Source: Eulemur rufifrons
Taxonomy: Eukaryota > Chordata > Mammalia > Primates > Lemuridae
NCBI RefSeq assembly: GCF_041146395.1
Contig: NC_090989.1
Span: forward strand, 240,860,843 to 240,924,842
Direction: 5' to 3'
Length of the DNA: 64,000 bases
The notes under the pieces were generated by a model. It searched no databases and had not been told where the DNA came from. It saw only the letters and a list, made by a program, of their open reading frames with translations. Position 1 is the stretch's first letter, and each line of letters opens with the position of its first letter. This document shows, in pieces, positions 1-11,059 of this stretch. A program made the translations under genes and the position numbers.

Positions 1-1270
1 ATCTCGCTGCCACTCTCAGGGCTTGGAGCTAGCAGGGTTGATTTTCCTTGGCAAATACTGAACGGAAACTGTGTGCTGGCTTGGTCCAGAATGGAAAAAA
101 TTGAAATCTTTTTCCTATGCTTCTGTGAATCTCCCATTCATAGAAGCACTCAGAAATTCAGAATTTAAACAGGCAGCCACACATACACACACACTGGTGG
201 CGTCACATAGTGACCATAAATCAGGGCTGGGATGTTCGTTCCTTAAGGACTATTGCCCCAGTCTCATCTGGGCTCTTGTCCTCTAAGCAGGGGACGATGG
301 TTCACAGACCCTTCATCCTGCACCCAACTGCAGCATGAACCTGCCGCTTCCCAGCCGGGCAGGGCAGAGCGGCACTAGCTGCTCTCTGCCCAAAACGAGG
401 GACAGAAATCAATTTCTTTCTAGCCATGTTGAGTGCAGCAAGCAGGGTGAGGCTGAACTCTGTCAAACAAACAACATAGAAAACCCGAATTAATACTGAG
501 GTGGACCCAATTCTCTGACAGGCGTGTTAAATGTGATTAAAGCTGCATAGCATTCCCCGCATACCCATCTGGTGCGTTGCGGAGCCCACAGCTGTTCTGA
601 TTTCCGACGTACGGTTTCTTGTCAGTTGTTTCAAACGCATCTCATCTTGCACGTAAGCTGGGCCCTGCCTCCCTCGTCCCTCATCGGGCCAGCCTTGGCC
701 GGCTACTCTCAGCAGTCACTGATATCCACATGCCTTTGGCCGCAGGTCTGCAGTGGCATGTGTGAGCTCTGGCTGGTGCAAAAATGTGTGATCACAGAGA
801 AAGCTTAGCGCTTTAGCGGCTGGAATGAATCTCTTGGATCCTAAGCTGTCGTGACGCCACCACCTGCAGCTTCTGCAGGTTTTTGCTGTGGGGTGAGGGG
901 AAAGGACAGGACAAATTGTTTTTGATGCTACAGAGAGCTGTCCCTGAGACGCCCACCAGCTACCATAGAAAGAGCTACCAGGGAAACACATTCTGAATGC
1001 CCTGGAAGTCCAGCCAGGTATGCTGGGGGGCTCTGGGGAAAGGCAGAGGCAGGGATAGAAATAGGGCAAGGGATGGAGTCTGCTGAGGCCATTGCAACCG
1101 TGAGGCTAGAGGGTGGAGATAAGGCAGAGGACAGCTGATTTCAGGAGAATAGGCTGCCCGGCACTGGCCAATACAGCATCTTTATGGGAATTTTTTAAAA
1201 GCTGGGCTGTGGCCCTGCACCAAAGTACACCACCTGCAGGCAGAGCACAGGCTAGATTTCAGCCTCACTC
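1..1270. other. Intergenic sequence, nothing recognised
   Basis: No exon, RNA gene or clear repeat is seen. The short open frames here lack codon bias, similarity or splice context and are treated as chance. A short CA-rich patch lies near 180-196. Confidence 0.5.
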
Positions 1271-1289
1271 ACCCCCTTGAGCAGGGGTC

Positions 1290-1985
1290 CCTGTGCAGTG
1301 AACAACATGTACAACCACACACAATGCTGAACAGAGAAAGCGCTCAAGGTGGCATGGGGAGATCATCATCAGAAGTAAGGAGACAAAATAAGTGAAAAAT
1401 GCCTGCCCTTAAGCAACCGAGAGGAAGCAAGGCTAGCACTGGGATGTGGGAAACACAGGGGGTTATAAGAGAAGAGCCAGAAGAGAAATATAAAAACAGA
1501 GTGTCAAGCGGACTTAAAGAGGAGAACATGCTTCTGAGTGGGGAGATGGAGAAAGGCCTGCAGAGGGAGATGGCATTTGAGATGAAGAGGAGGAGGGGAC
1601 ACAAACACATTTCAAACAGTGGGAGAAGTATTAACAAAGAAATGGCAGAAGGGAAATTAGGGTATGTGACAGGACAGTCCGTGGTCCAATTTGTCTGGAG
1701 CTTAAAGTACACATGAGAGAGGAGGCTACAGTGATTTCAGGACATGCTACGGAGGATCTTGAACACAAAGATGTGGGTTTTGTAGCTGACGCGGTGCTCA
1801 AAAAGAGCCACTGGCCATTTTTGACATGATTCGTGATCAAAGTGACATGATAGAGTGTGCCTAGGAAAATCACCCATGGAGGAAGGATTGGAGAGGAGCA
1901 AAGCAGGACCAGCTAGGAGACAGATGCTGTGCTGTAGGTGGGGAAATGGAGGGACAGCTGTAGGAAGGAAAAGTAGCACTGAATT
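1290..1985 (-). repeat. Old LINE-2 fragment, degraded
   Basis: The layout resembles the reverse complement of the L2 3' region: a run resembling 'aagagccactggccatttttgacatg' lies around 1800-1830, after a purine-rich stretch with 'gggagatggagaaaggc'. Divergence is high and the ends are not sharp. The purine-rich open frame on the plus strand inside it (1399-1716) is a by-product of the repeat. Confidence 0.4.
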
Positions 1986-2039
1986 GATTCAAAAGACAAT
2001 ATGGAGCCCAGAAAGGGTGTCAGATGGAAAATTGGGTCA

Positions 2040-2300
2040 TATCCTTGAATTCTGTCAGACTGAAGTCCTGCCAGCCTGCGCTGGGCTCCTGGGTGCCAGC
2101 GCCGGGGTGTTGGATTTCTACACGCGCCACCACAACACAGCAGAGGGTGGCGACACCGTGCTGGAGCCGGCCAGTCCAAATACACCTGCTCGGGAAGGGG
2201 GAGACCGGCCACAGTGCACCTGCCTCTACACAGACTGTGTCTTCCTGGGCAGTGACACAACTCGAGTGGCAGGAATGAAGTCATCCGACTAGAATGTGTT
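2040..2300. other. Small GC- and CpG-richer patch
   Basis: Base composition rises abruptly, with several CpGs around 2090-2170, against an AT-richer background. A plus-strand frame stays open from 1855 to 2292 and could resemble an exon. It has no recognisable domain, and its upstream half is the L2 fragment, so I do not call a gene. Confidence 0.3.
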
Positions 2301-2515
2301 ACAGAATCAGTTACTTTCATGGAAATCTTCAGTCCATTAATAGTCTCTCAGTTTTAAGTATAAAATTGTATCTGTTTAGAGAGAAATGAGGGAAAGGGAA
2401 AGAGACGGGGAAGAGGAGACGAAGTTAGTTGCCAATTCGTTTAAGAACTCAAAATAAAATCTTAATAAATACAGGACTTGAGAAACACAAATGTATTGAT
2501 TCTCCCATAGCTACC

Positions 2516-2923
2516 TGTATTAGTTTACTAGGGCTGCTGTAACCAAGTGTCACAAACCAGGTGGCTTAAAGCTACAGAAATGTATTGTCTCGCAGTGCTG
2601 GAGGCTAGAAGTCCAAAATCAAGGTGTCGGCATGGCCATGCTCTCTCTGAGACCTGTAAGGGACCCTTGCTTGCCTCCTCCCAGCTGCTGGGGGCTTGCT
2701 GGCAACCTTTGCCTCTCTGCCTCTGTCGCACAGGGCATGCTCCCTGTGGTCTCTCTCCACTCTTCTTAGAAGGGCACCACTCATACCAACCCTACTGCAG
2801 TATGGCCTCTTCTTAACTAATGACATCTGCAATAACCCTACTTCCAAATAAGGGCACATTCTGAGATAACGGGGATTAGGACTTCAGCATATCTCCTTGA
2901 GGGGACACAATTCAACCCTAACA
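2516..2923 (-). mobile_element. MLT1-type MaLR solo LTR
   Basis: The element starts TGTATTAGTTTACTAGGGC on the plus strand and ends GACACAATTCAACCCTAACA. This is the reverse complement of the MLT1 LTR family, a non-autonomous ERVL-related MaLR. The reverse-complemented LTR poly(A) region is visible near 2575-2590 (AGAAATGTATTGTCTCGC). Flanking five-base duplications are not clean (CTACC against ACCCC), which fits an old insertion. The open frames inside are LTR shadows. Confidence 0.75.
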
Positions 2924-3330
2924 ACCCCACATTTTTCTGTTCCTCCTCCCAGAAAGGTCGGTTTGGCTCCCTAAGAGGGTCTCGTCTAAGAGATTCCTTC
3001 CCGACCTCTCTCGTCTCTTCACATCTTGGTTTCTGCTCTAGGAGTTTCTCAGGGAGGCAGAATGGACTTGGTGTTGACGTAGGGAACCCCTGTGACTGGC
3101 CTTTCAGGTCAAATCTTAACTGCAAGGTTGGTCAGCTGAGAGAGGGAGGTCAGTTGGCCAAAACAGCCCAGGGACTCACCCGGGACCCTCACCTACCTTG
3201 AGGTATTAATAAGGAAGCATGTTGTCACCTTCGCTCTGGTGGAAGGCGATGGCAGAGCCTCCTTAGCCCTCTGGCTCCAGTGTGGACGAACTCTTCACGG
3301 GGTGGGGCCTCCACCCCTAAACATAAATAT
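2924..3330. other. Intergenic, nothing recognised
   Basis: Unique-looking sequence between the LTR and the Alu. Its last 12 bases (3319-3330) are the left target-site copy of the next Alu. Confidence 0.5.
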
Positions 3331-3677
3331 TTTTTTTTTTTTTTTTTTTTTGTTGAGACAGAGTCTCACTTTGCTGCCCAGGCTAGAGTGAGTGCCGTGG
3401 CGTCAGCTTAGCTCACAGCAACCTCAGACTCCTCGGCTTAAGCGATCCTACTGTCTCAGCCTCCCGAGTAGCTGGGACTACAGGCATGCGCCACCATGCC
3501 CGGCTAATTTTTTCTATATAGATTTTTAGTTGTCCATATAATGTCTTTCTATTTTTAGTAGAGACGGGGTCTCGCTCTTGCTCAGGCTGGTCTCGAACTC
3601 CTGACCTCGAGCGATCCACCCTCCTCGGCCTCCCAGAGTGCTAGGATTATAGGCGTGAGCCACCACGCCCGGTCCCA
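3331..3677 (-). mobile_element. Full-length lemur-type Alu
   Basis: On the plus strand the element starts with a T run (the A tail) and ends in GAGCCACCACGCCCGGTCCC, so the Alu is on the minus strand. Both 7SL-derived monomers are present. The body carries the strepsirrhine GCTAGAGTGAGTGCCGTGGC segment and the TTGTCCATATAAT tract in the mid region (about 3525-3545). It is flanked by perfect 12-base target duplications AAACATAAATAT at 3319-3330 and 3678-3689. Open frames inside, such as 3413-3619 on the minus strand, are Alu shadows. Confidence 0.93.
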
Positions 3678-3689
3678 AAACATAAATAT

Positions 3690-4550
3690 TATCCCTTACT
3701 CATCTCCCATGGTCTGCAACGTACACTGAGAACTTCTAGAGGTCGTCAACAATTCCCTCCCCTCCCCAACGTGACCTGTTTGTTGTAGTCAATTCACTTT
3801 TCTGCAAGGGGTCCTCCCGGAGCTATTTGAAGACATTTAGTACAATCTCCACTCCCACCCCTCCTCTTGTCTTCAGCAGGGACTGTCCTACCACACAGTG
3901 GGTCTACTAAGCCCTCAAGTTCCACACAAGAAGGACGTGGGGGACCATGGCAGACGCCCCGTGCCTGGGAGAATTCGGTCCCGATGCTCCCTCCGTGTTT
4001 CCCTGGCCAGCCCACCTCCACCCCAGCGATGCTCCCACTGCCCCTGTGCCAACTTTTCTCTCAAGATATCCTATCATGTTGTTTCCCGAACTTTGAAGCA
4101 CCTCTCTCCCTCCTGACATGGCACGTCAGCAGCCTGCGACCCCGGACACAGACACACCCACAGCACAGCACAGACCCTGCACTCAGGCTGCGCCCGCACT
4201 GGCCCAGTCTGCCCACAGACCCTGTTTCCTGGGCTCACGGAGGCCATGAGAATGAGCCAATCACAACTCTGCCACATATCGCCACCTGACCGCTCAACAC
4301 TGTGACAATGTTGATAAATTACAATACCTCCCGCCCTGTGAAGGAATTATTTCTAAGGGACTGATCACTGCTTTACATCACCCCATGAAGCAAAGCATTT
4401 TAACTTGCTCCACCCGGCTGGCCAGCCCGGGCAGAGCTGCTGCTACATCCTAAAGGAAACTTGGCACTCTTACTCGTCCCTGAAATACTTGAAACTCTTC
4501 CCTCAAAGCCCCAGTTCTTTAGGTCTGCTGACCCAATGCTTTCTTTTTCT
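3690..4550. other. Intergenic, nothing recognised
   Basis: Moderately GC-rich sequence. Overlapping open frames on both strands (for example 3867-4289 plus) show no domain or splice pattern and are considered chance. Confidence 0.45.
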
Positions 4551-4554
4551 TTTA

Positions 4555-4675
4555 AACAGATACAAGTAGACCTACCATTTGACCCAGCAATACCATTATT
4601 GGGCATCTACCCAAAAGAACAAAAGACATTCTATAACAAAGATATCTGCACCTGAATGTTTATACCAGTGCTTTC
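4555..4675 (+). mobile_element. L1 ORF2 3' fragment
   Basis: In one frame the sequence reads PFDPAIPLLGIYPKEQ, the familiar late ORF2p segment of LINE-1. It is severed on both sides, with no RT or endonuclease region attached. This is a dead fragment of an old L1M-type element. Confidence 0.75.
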
Positions 4676-5215
4676 TTAAGATACCGCTGAAAACAACAGC
4701 TCTGTATTAAGAAAAAAGCCTGAGTATAGTCCCTTGAATTCTATTAAGGACATCAGGAATCACTTAATAATTTTCCTAAAGAAAAAAACATGTATTAATT
4801 GAAAAAGAAATTGGTCATTATACAAGAGCTGTGGTTTAATTCAATAAACATTTGCTGGACAAATGCTAGGTTTCGAGCACAAAGGATACAAGAAAATAAA
4901 GCACCATCCCAACCTCAGGAGTGCACACTGGTGACAGGACACAACACGCATGGTCACCAGACATCAGGGTATGATGTCGGAGTCATGTTCCTTCAAACCT
5001 GAACTCTTCTTTCCCCCAAACCTCAGATCACAGTTGCACTATTCTGCTCGCATACCTGCAAAATCCCAATTGTTATTTACTAAACATATCAATTTTAAAT
5101 TAGGTAGAAATAAATAAATAGTAGATAAATAAAAACACAAAACATATCTGAGCATGTATATATATAGACACACATACATATACAAATATATAGTGTATAT
5201 GGGAGCTACTCTTAA
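4676..5215. other. Intergenic, AT-rich
   Basis: No gene seen. A TA/CA-rich low-complexity stretch lies at about 5155-5200 (tatatatagacacacatac). Confidence 0.45.
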
Positions 5216-5218
5216 TAC

Positions 5219-7161
5219 CAAAAAACACAATCCCAAATGTTGAAATCCCCAAAGGTGAAAATCCCTAACATCCTAAACCCCCAAAATCACAATTCTGAAA
5301 GTTTAAAATCCCGAATGTTGAAATCCTGAAAGCCACCAAGTCCTACGGAAGGAATTAGTACATTCTGTTGTAGGCAGGATAGTAGAATCATGTTGGTCGC
5401 ATCATGTTAGATGGAGCTATTACCCTGTTATTGTCTTTATTTGGAAATTAAGTATGGTTTAAGGAGATGCATATGGGTGCCAAGTTGACAAGGGGTGTAT
5501 CTATGGACTTAATTTTAGGTGTCAACTTGACTGGATTAAGGAATACCTAGGAACCTGGTAAGGCATTATTTTGGGTGTGTCTGTGAGGGTGTTTCCCAAG
5601 GAAATTAGTGTGTGAGTCTGAGTGGACCAGGTGGGGAAGATCTGCCCTCAATTCTGGTGGCCACCATCCAATCGGCCAGGGGCCCAGAGAAGAATACAGA
5701 AGGCAAACACGTCTCTTGTTGACAGCTGGGACAGACTTTTCTTCTGCTACCTTGGACTTCAGAGCTTCAGGTCTTTGGGCTCCAGGACTTAACACCAGCA
5801 GCTCCCTGTGTCCTGTGGATTTGAGCCTTAGACTGAGAATTATACCATCAGCTTCCCTGGTTCTGTGGCTTTCCAACTTGAACAGAGCCATGATACTGGC
5901 ATCCCAGGGTCTCCAATTTGTAGACAAGTCATCATGGGATTTCTCAGCCACCATAATTGAGTGAGCCAATTCCCCTACTAAATCACCTCTCATATATCTA
6001 TATACATATCCTATTGCTTTTGTCTCCCAGGAGAACCCTGACTAAAACATATTTGACACTGGGGAAGCCAAATATCATTCCTTCTTACTGCATTCCTTAC
6101 AACACAATGGAAGAGATCTTTGAAACTGTTCCCTCACAAAAAGGCCATGATAAATTAAGTGTATGAGGCTACTTAATGGTGAAATATAAAAGCTTAAAGC
6201 TCATTATTATTGGTACTGCAAAAGCAGAAAATCACTTAACTGCAACAGCCAAGCAATAACTAGACTTTCAAATGGACAGCATACATTTAAAACATTTGTA
6301 GACCACAGCCACTCTCCAAATACAAGTGCAGCAAGTGTTTCAAAGAACATAGAAGTGAAAATTCAAATGAAAAATACAAGAAATGTCCCCTGCCAAATTA
6401 TTCAATTGTGTATGACTTCTGCCCCTTCACACAGAGCCCCATTCGCTATTCTATATGCATTTCATCTTTGCATCATTTCCAATACTGGAGGTATAAATTG
6501 TGTAAGGACTTTTGGGAAGTTCTGATTTGTTTAATGCATTTTTTTGCAAATTTGACAACAAAAGTGTATTATCACACATTGACTTTGTGTGTAAGCATCG
6601 TGCATGTGTATAAAAATGTTGAAACTTCCCCAGTAAATGAAGAGATGTCCTTTTTGTACATCTGCATTTGTGACAGATAAAACTTCTCAAGGTCTCAGTT
6701 CTCTGGGTGACTGCGCATGCAGTGGTGACCCACTGCAGTTGCTGATTGATCTTGTCAAAAGACTTGGGTTGTTTGTCATGGTATTTCACAAGACTGCAGT
6801 TATAAAGCTGGCTGCTCAGAATTAGCAGCCATAGTGATATGCTTTTATCTATTTCGCTTTTCAATGTATCTCTTTATGAGTACGGTTCCTCTGTTCATAA
6901 CTGTGTGCCTGTTGCTAGTATACCTGCGTATACTACACTTTGAAAAATATGTATGTTATTATTGCCTATTTTATTGTGTTAAGTGGCCTATGAAGTGCTA
7001 TGTCATGCTTTTTATGTTTCTCAAATAAATCCCCTTTTAAAAATGTAAATAAATGTCTTTTTAAAAGTTTTTCCAGAATTATATTTTGGGGATTTTGATC
7101 TTCAGGGATTGTGGTTTTCAGGATTTTAGACTCGGGATTTTGATCTTTCAGGATTATGGCC
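5219..7161. mobile_element. Unclassified element with long imperfect terminal inverted repeats
   Basis: The first ~115 bases (5219-5335) are built from repeating AATCCCnAA-like units. The last ~95 bases (about 7067-7161) are the reverse complement of a similar array. The best-matching inner part is CCCCAAAATCACAATTCTG on the left (5279-5297) against CCCCAAAATATAATTCTGG on the right once inverted. This suggests a fossil DNA transposon with TIRs of about 100 bp. It is interrupted by an ERVL LTR at 5506-6050. The remaining interior (6051-7060) has no recognisable transposase; the 137-residue minus-strand frame at 6451-6864 is not assignable. I cannot name the family with confidence. Confidence 0.5.
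5506..6050 (+). mobile_element. MLT2-type ERVL LTR
   Basis: The LTR starts near TTAATTTTAGGTGTCAACTT and ends at GGAGAACCCTGACTAAAACA, the characteristic ends of the LTRs of the ERVL endogenous retrovirus family. The GAGCCAATTCC segment before the 3' end is at 5963-5973. No gag, pol or env is attached, so this is a solo LTR. It lies inside the inverted-repeat element, so it inserted later. The 148-residue minus-strand frame 5547-5993 is a shadow of this LTR. Confidence 0.7.
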
Positions 7162-7162
7162 T

Positions 7163-7250
7163 AAACCTGTCAATAAATGGCAGAACAAGGATTCAAACCC
7201 AGGTCTGTCCCCTTCCAAAGACTGTTCCCAAAACCAACGTGTCAGTCAGA
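7163..7250 (-). repeat. MIR SINE fragment
   Basis: AATGGCAGAACAAGGATTCA followed by AACCCAGGTCTG is the reverse complement of the MIR core (the 'tggagccagactgcctgggttcgaatcc' side). It directly abuts the right end of the inverted-repeat element. Confidence 0.6.
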
Positions 7251-7573
7251 TTGTCCAGGTGCTGTAGTGATCTGGGAAAACCCGGGGGAAGGCCACAGAA
7301 TGAGCCTCCAGGTCCAAGCTGGGCTCCCAGAGAACCATCAGCATCACCACAGTGGCACACATTAACCCCGATCAAGGAGAGAAGCCAGACATGGAGACCA
7401 AAGAAGCTGAAGCAAGGGGCCGGGCTGAGGCTGTAAACAGGAAACCAGGCTGCAGTTTGAAGGCCAAGGGGACTGGAACCATGGGGAGAAAGGGGTGGGA
7501 GGAGGCGGAATATAAACCGGCCCTGGGGAAGGGTTTGGCACGTGGACGGTGAATGAGGCCAGGGGATCATTCT
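7251..7573. other. Intergenic, nothing recognised
   Basis: Unique-looking sequence. Open frames in all phases lack support. Confidence 0.4.
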
Positions 7574-7915
<342 letters not shown>

Positions 7916-7923
7916 ATCATTCT

Positions 7924-8450
7924 GATCAGTCACTGGCCAGGTGGTGGGCCTGCCTACCTAAGGGATGGTGGCAGGCCCCACCCCGGCCGCCGACAGGAAT
8001 CCTGCGCAGGGTCCAGCACTGCCGGCTCTGGCCTGTGACGGCTCTCAGCCGCAAAGCAGGTAACTCCCGAGGGCCTCTTTGGGGAGGCTAAGCACAGTCC
8101 AAACAATCAACGCACGGGAGACTGCGACGGCCCTGCCAACCAAGCCTTTTTAGGTTACAGACAGGCTGTGTTTATACTCCCAGGGAGGGAACATCCTTCG
8201 CTCACAACCCCCCACCCCACCCTCACCCACCCGCTCCACCACTTTGGCAAATGCCTAGACTCTTAGCAATCTGTGCAGACATGTTGTGAATCACTGTCAG
8301 CTCAAGTACACACTATTCCCCGACTTTAACCCTCATCTGCTTGCCTTGCACACCTCCCACTCCCAGCGCTGGTGGCGGCCAGCTCTGCAAAGAAGCAGTG
8401 GGCCCCAATGCTCTGGAACGTTTAGTAACAGCAGGCAAGACGGCCACAAA
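7924..8450. other. Intergenic, nothing recognised
   Basis: Moderately GC-rich, with a C-rich run at 8210-8240. No exon-like structure is seen. Confidence 0.4.
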
Positions 8451-8454
8451 ACTA

Positions 8455-8625
8455 GGTGACTAACGTCCAGGAGGCATTGTCCCAGACACTTTATATCCCC
8501 ACAATTCTGTGAACAAGTGGTTATTATGTCCATTGTATGGATGAGGAGACTGAGGGTCAGAAAGATTAATTTGCACACACACTAAAGTGAGTGACAGAGC
8601 TAAGACTGGATATGTTTTTTCTAAT
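8455..8625 (-). repeat. MIR SINE
   Basis: Reverse-complement MIR layout: 'ggatgaggagactgagggtcagaaag' followed by 'agtgacagagctaagactgg', matching the inverted 'cctcagtttcctcatctgt' core. Confidence 0.65.
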
Positions 8626-8664
8626 ATACAGTGTTCCGTCTCTAATCATTATATTTCCCCTTAT

Positions 8665-8815
8665 TTTCATTAGCAGTTGTGATAGTAGCAGCCACAGCTT
8701 GTGGGCTAGACACACGCTAAGTGCTTTGCAAGCACCAAGTCATTTCATCCTCCCAAAGAGTGCCCAGAAAGATACAATTATTAATGTCACTGTAGAGCTG
8801 AGGGTCTGAGGCAAG
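8665..8815 (-). repeat. MIR-like SINE
   Basis: ACGCTAAGTGCTTTGCAAGC, then a cattt-rich segment and a 'gagctgagggtctgaggc' region, in reverse MIR order. This is a second MIR close to the copy at 8455. Confidence 0.5.
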
Positions 8816-9700
8816 AGGTGAGCGGGCAGGAGAGAGGCGAGGAGGGGAGCAGCCCCTGCGTTCCTCATTCCCTTCGCCCTCTCTTTGTTAGAGGCTGCTC
8901 AGCTACTGGGGCAGACCCAGGCTCCAGCGTCTTAATAGCTCATCCATGGAGCCAGCTGAGGGGAGAGGGTCTGAGAGCATGTGCAGCCACGGAGGGTCTG
9001 AGAGGCGGTTTGGAGACTGGGGTGCATATGTATTAATGGCAGTCTCGGAAAGGTGCTCCCCAACAAAGGTGGAGAAAGAAAAGATGGGGTCTTGAGTGAA
9101 AGAGGCTGGAATGGCTAGATGGGAAAGCTTGGAGGTTTCTGAAGAACCACAGGCGATGGGGCAGAGGCAGGCAGGGCAGGTCCACCAAAGGGACAATAAA
9201 AATTAGCCCTTCCATGAGAACAGCCCTTGGTCCCAGTCACAGAGGACCTTCACAGACACGAATGCATGTTTTATTTAAGGACTCAAAGGTTCCATGAGTG
9301 AGGCAACATGACGTATGGGAAAGGAGCTTGGGAACGTGAGTAGGATGGAGTTCTTGAGCAGCTGGGAAGACACCAAGGGTGGCCCCAGGAAGGGCCGGCC
9401 ATGCCAGGATGTGGATTGGTGGGCTCTGAGATGCATTAAGTGAATCCAGGAAGAAGCCAAACCAGCATCAGTTCTTTCCTGCTACAGACGTGATGCTCGC
9501 TGGAGCCTAATCTCTTCCTTGAGGGGCTCCAATATCTCACTGGGAATGTCTCCACTTCAGTTTGTCACTTTGGCTATCACTAGCCTAGAAGAGGAGGTTC
9601 CTTGTGAACCCCCTGAACTGCAGATTCCTGAATACCTAGAGTGACCCCTGGGGGACTGAAGGACAACCCTCTCCCCACTCCCCACTCCCCCTGCTAGGTC
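8816..9700. other. Intergenic, nothing recognised
   Basis: No exon or repeat that I can name. Overlapping short frames on the minus strand at 8903-9215 are not supported. Confidence 0.4.
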
Positions 9701-9704
9701 CAGT

Positions 9705-9899
9705 TCAGCATTAGCTCACCTTCACTGAGGACGTCCTGGGCACAGTGCTGGGCACAATTCTAGGCTTGAGGCCAAGGAAACTTGCTCAGGGAGGAGCCTG
9801 CTCAATGTTACAGAAATCAGTAAGTGGGGGAGCCAGGATCCAAATCCAGACCTTTGACTCCAAGTGCATTACTCTTTTCACCACGTCATGCTGCCTTCT
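9705..9899 (-). repeat. MIR SINE
   Basis: Reverse MIR order: 'tgggcacagtgctgggcac' (9737-9755), then 'gccaaggaaacttgctcagg', then 'agtgggggagccaggatcc' and 'actccaagtgcattactc'. It is nearly full length. Confidence 0.65.
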
Positions 9900-10059
9900 A
9901 GAAAAATCAGCCAACTCTGTGCTTCTACACAGTAAACACAGTGTTCAATAACTCTGATTATTTGAATTTAAAAATGTCCATTAATTGGACCAGGTTCTTC
10001 TCTTTAAGCTTATCTTTGTTTTTAGTATTTTATTAAAAAGAACATAGTATTCTGAAATA

Positions 10060-10102
10060 GAGGATAGATGGATGGATGGGCAGACAGACAGATGAGTGGA
10101 CA
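10060..10102. repeat. Degenerate GATG/CAGA simple repeat
   Basis: Tetranucleotide tract of GATAGATGGATGGATG grading into CAGACAGACAGATGAG. Confidence 0.75.
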
Positions 10103-10104
10103 GG

Positions 10105-10225
10105 TCTTAGCTCCTCCATCATACTTTGTGACCTGGAAAAATTGTCTCTCGTCTGTAAAATAGCCACATTTCTGTAGAATGGCCTCATCAAAGCCCTTCT
10201 CACAGGACTACCGTGAGAAACTATC
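10105..10225 (+). repeat. MIR SINE fragment
   Basis: 'gtgacctggaaaaattgtctctcgtctgtaaaatag' follows the forward MIR pattern (after 'gtgtgaccttgggcaag' comes 'catctgtaaaatg'). Confidence 0.5.
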
Positions 10226-11055
10226 TCTAACTGTGCCTGGGATACTCACAGACGCTTCCTAGTCTCTTCTTTGGGTTAGAACCACCCTTTAGAATTGTGT
10301 CCAAATTCTACAGCTAGGACCCAACTCAAACATTGTTTGAAACATTCAGAATGTCTGTTTTTGACATCAAGTTGGCCCATAGGTTTGACAGCCTGGTACC
10401 TATGGAGTCCCACCCAAGAACATTTTCTTCAAAACAGGTTCCTGTTACAGAAACAGCCCTGGTTTTAAATATACTCCCTTTCCTCATAAAAATGCCCCAT
10501 CCAGCTAAAGCCATTCTGTTTAAAATATTTAATTAATACCTTCACAGAGGTCTGGAACTTATTAAAGACTCTTGGGGACCATGTCTTAGGGGCAATGCTT
10601 TGTTCTAAGCAGCTCTATGTGTTACAGATAAAATAAAGTGCTGGAATGTGCTTTCTATTAAAAGCAGGGAAGGTAGCCTGCCTGCTGTTGCAAACCCCTT
10701 TGTCATCACGGTGACACATTAAGGCATAATCCAAGTACAACACACAAACACAAACAGTGTCAATCCACCCACTTAGCAAAAAGAGTCCCAGTAAAACCAC
10801 AAGAAAGGTCTGGTGATTAGACGAGGGGATTAAAAACTGGATAAGCACTTCCTTTACCTCTTCTCCCAACTGAAGAGGCCACAAAGGCGAGTTGCTCCCA
10901 AGCAAACAAGAGCAAAGACACAAAGGCACTCACAGGGCTCTGCATCCAACATCTTCTGGGCTTCTCAGCCTTGCGCAGGTAAGAGGAGCCTTGGCAGAAA
11001 GCCCCACTTTCCAAGCAAGAAGACGTGCTCCGAGCCCCTCCCTGTCTCACTGCTG
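10226..11055. other. Intergenic, nothing recognised
   Basis: No gene or clear repeat is seen. Frames such as the 104-residue minus-strand frame at 10615-10929 have no supporting structure. Confidence 0.4.
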
Positions 11056-11059
11056 AAGA

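Noticed and set aside
1855..2292. 145-residue plus-strand frame considered as a possible exon
   Set aside because: First half is an L2 fragment; no recognisable product; only the compositional change of its second half is kept as a finding.
2516..2923. Calling the TGTATTAGTTTNCTAGGGC elements MLT2 LTRs
   Set aside because: The reverse complement reads as an MLT1 LTR, with its poly(A) region and TGTTATGGG-like start, so they are MaLR LTRs on the minus strand. MLT2 is kept only for 5506-6050.
5547..5993. 148-residue minus-strand open frame
   Set aside because: Entirely within a solo ERVL LTR.
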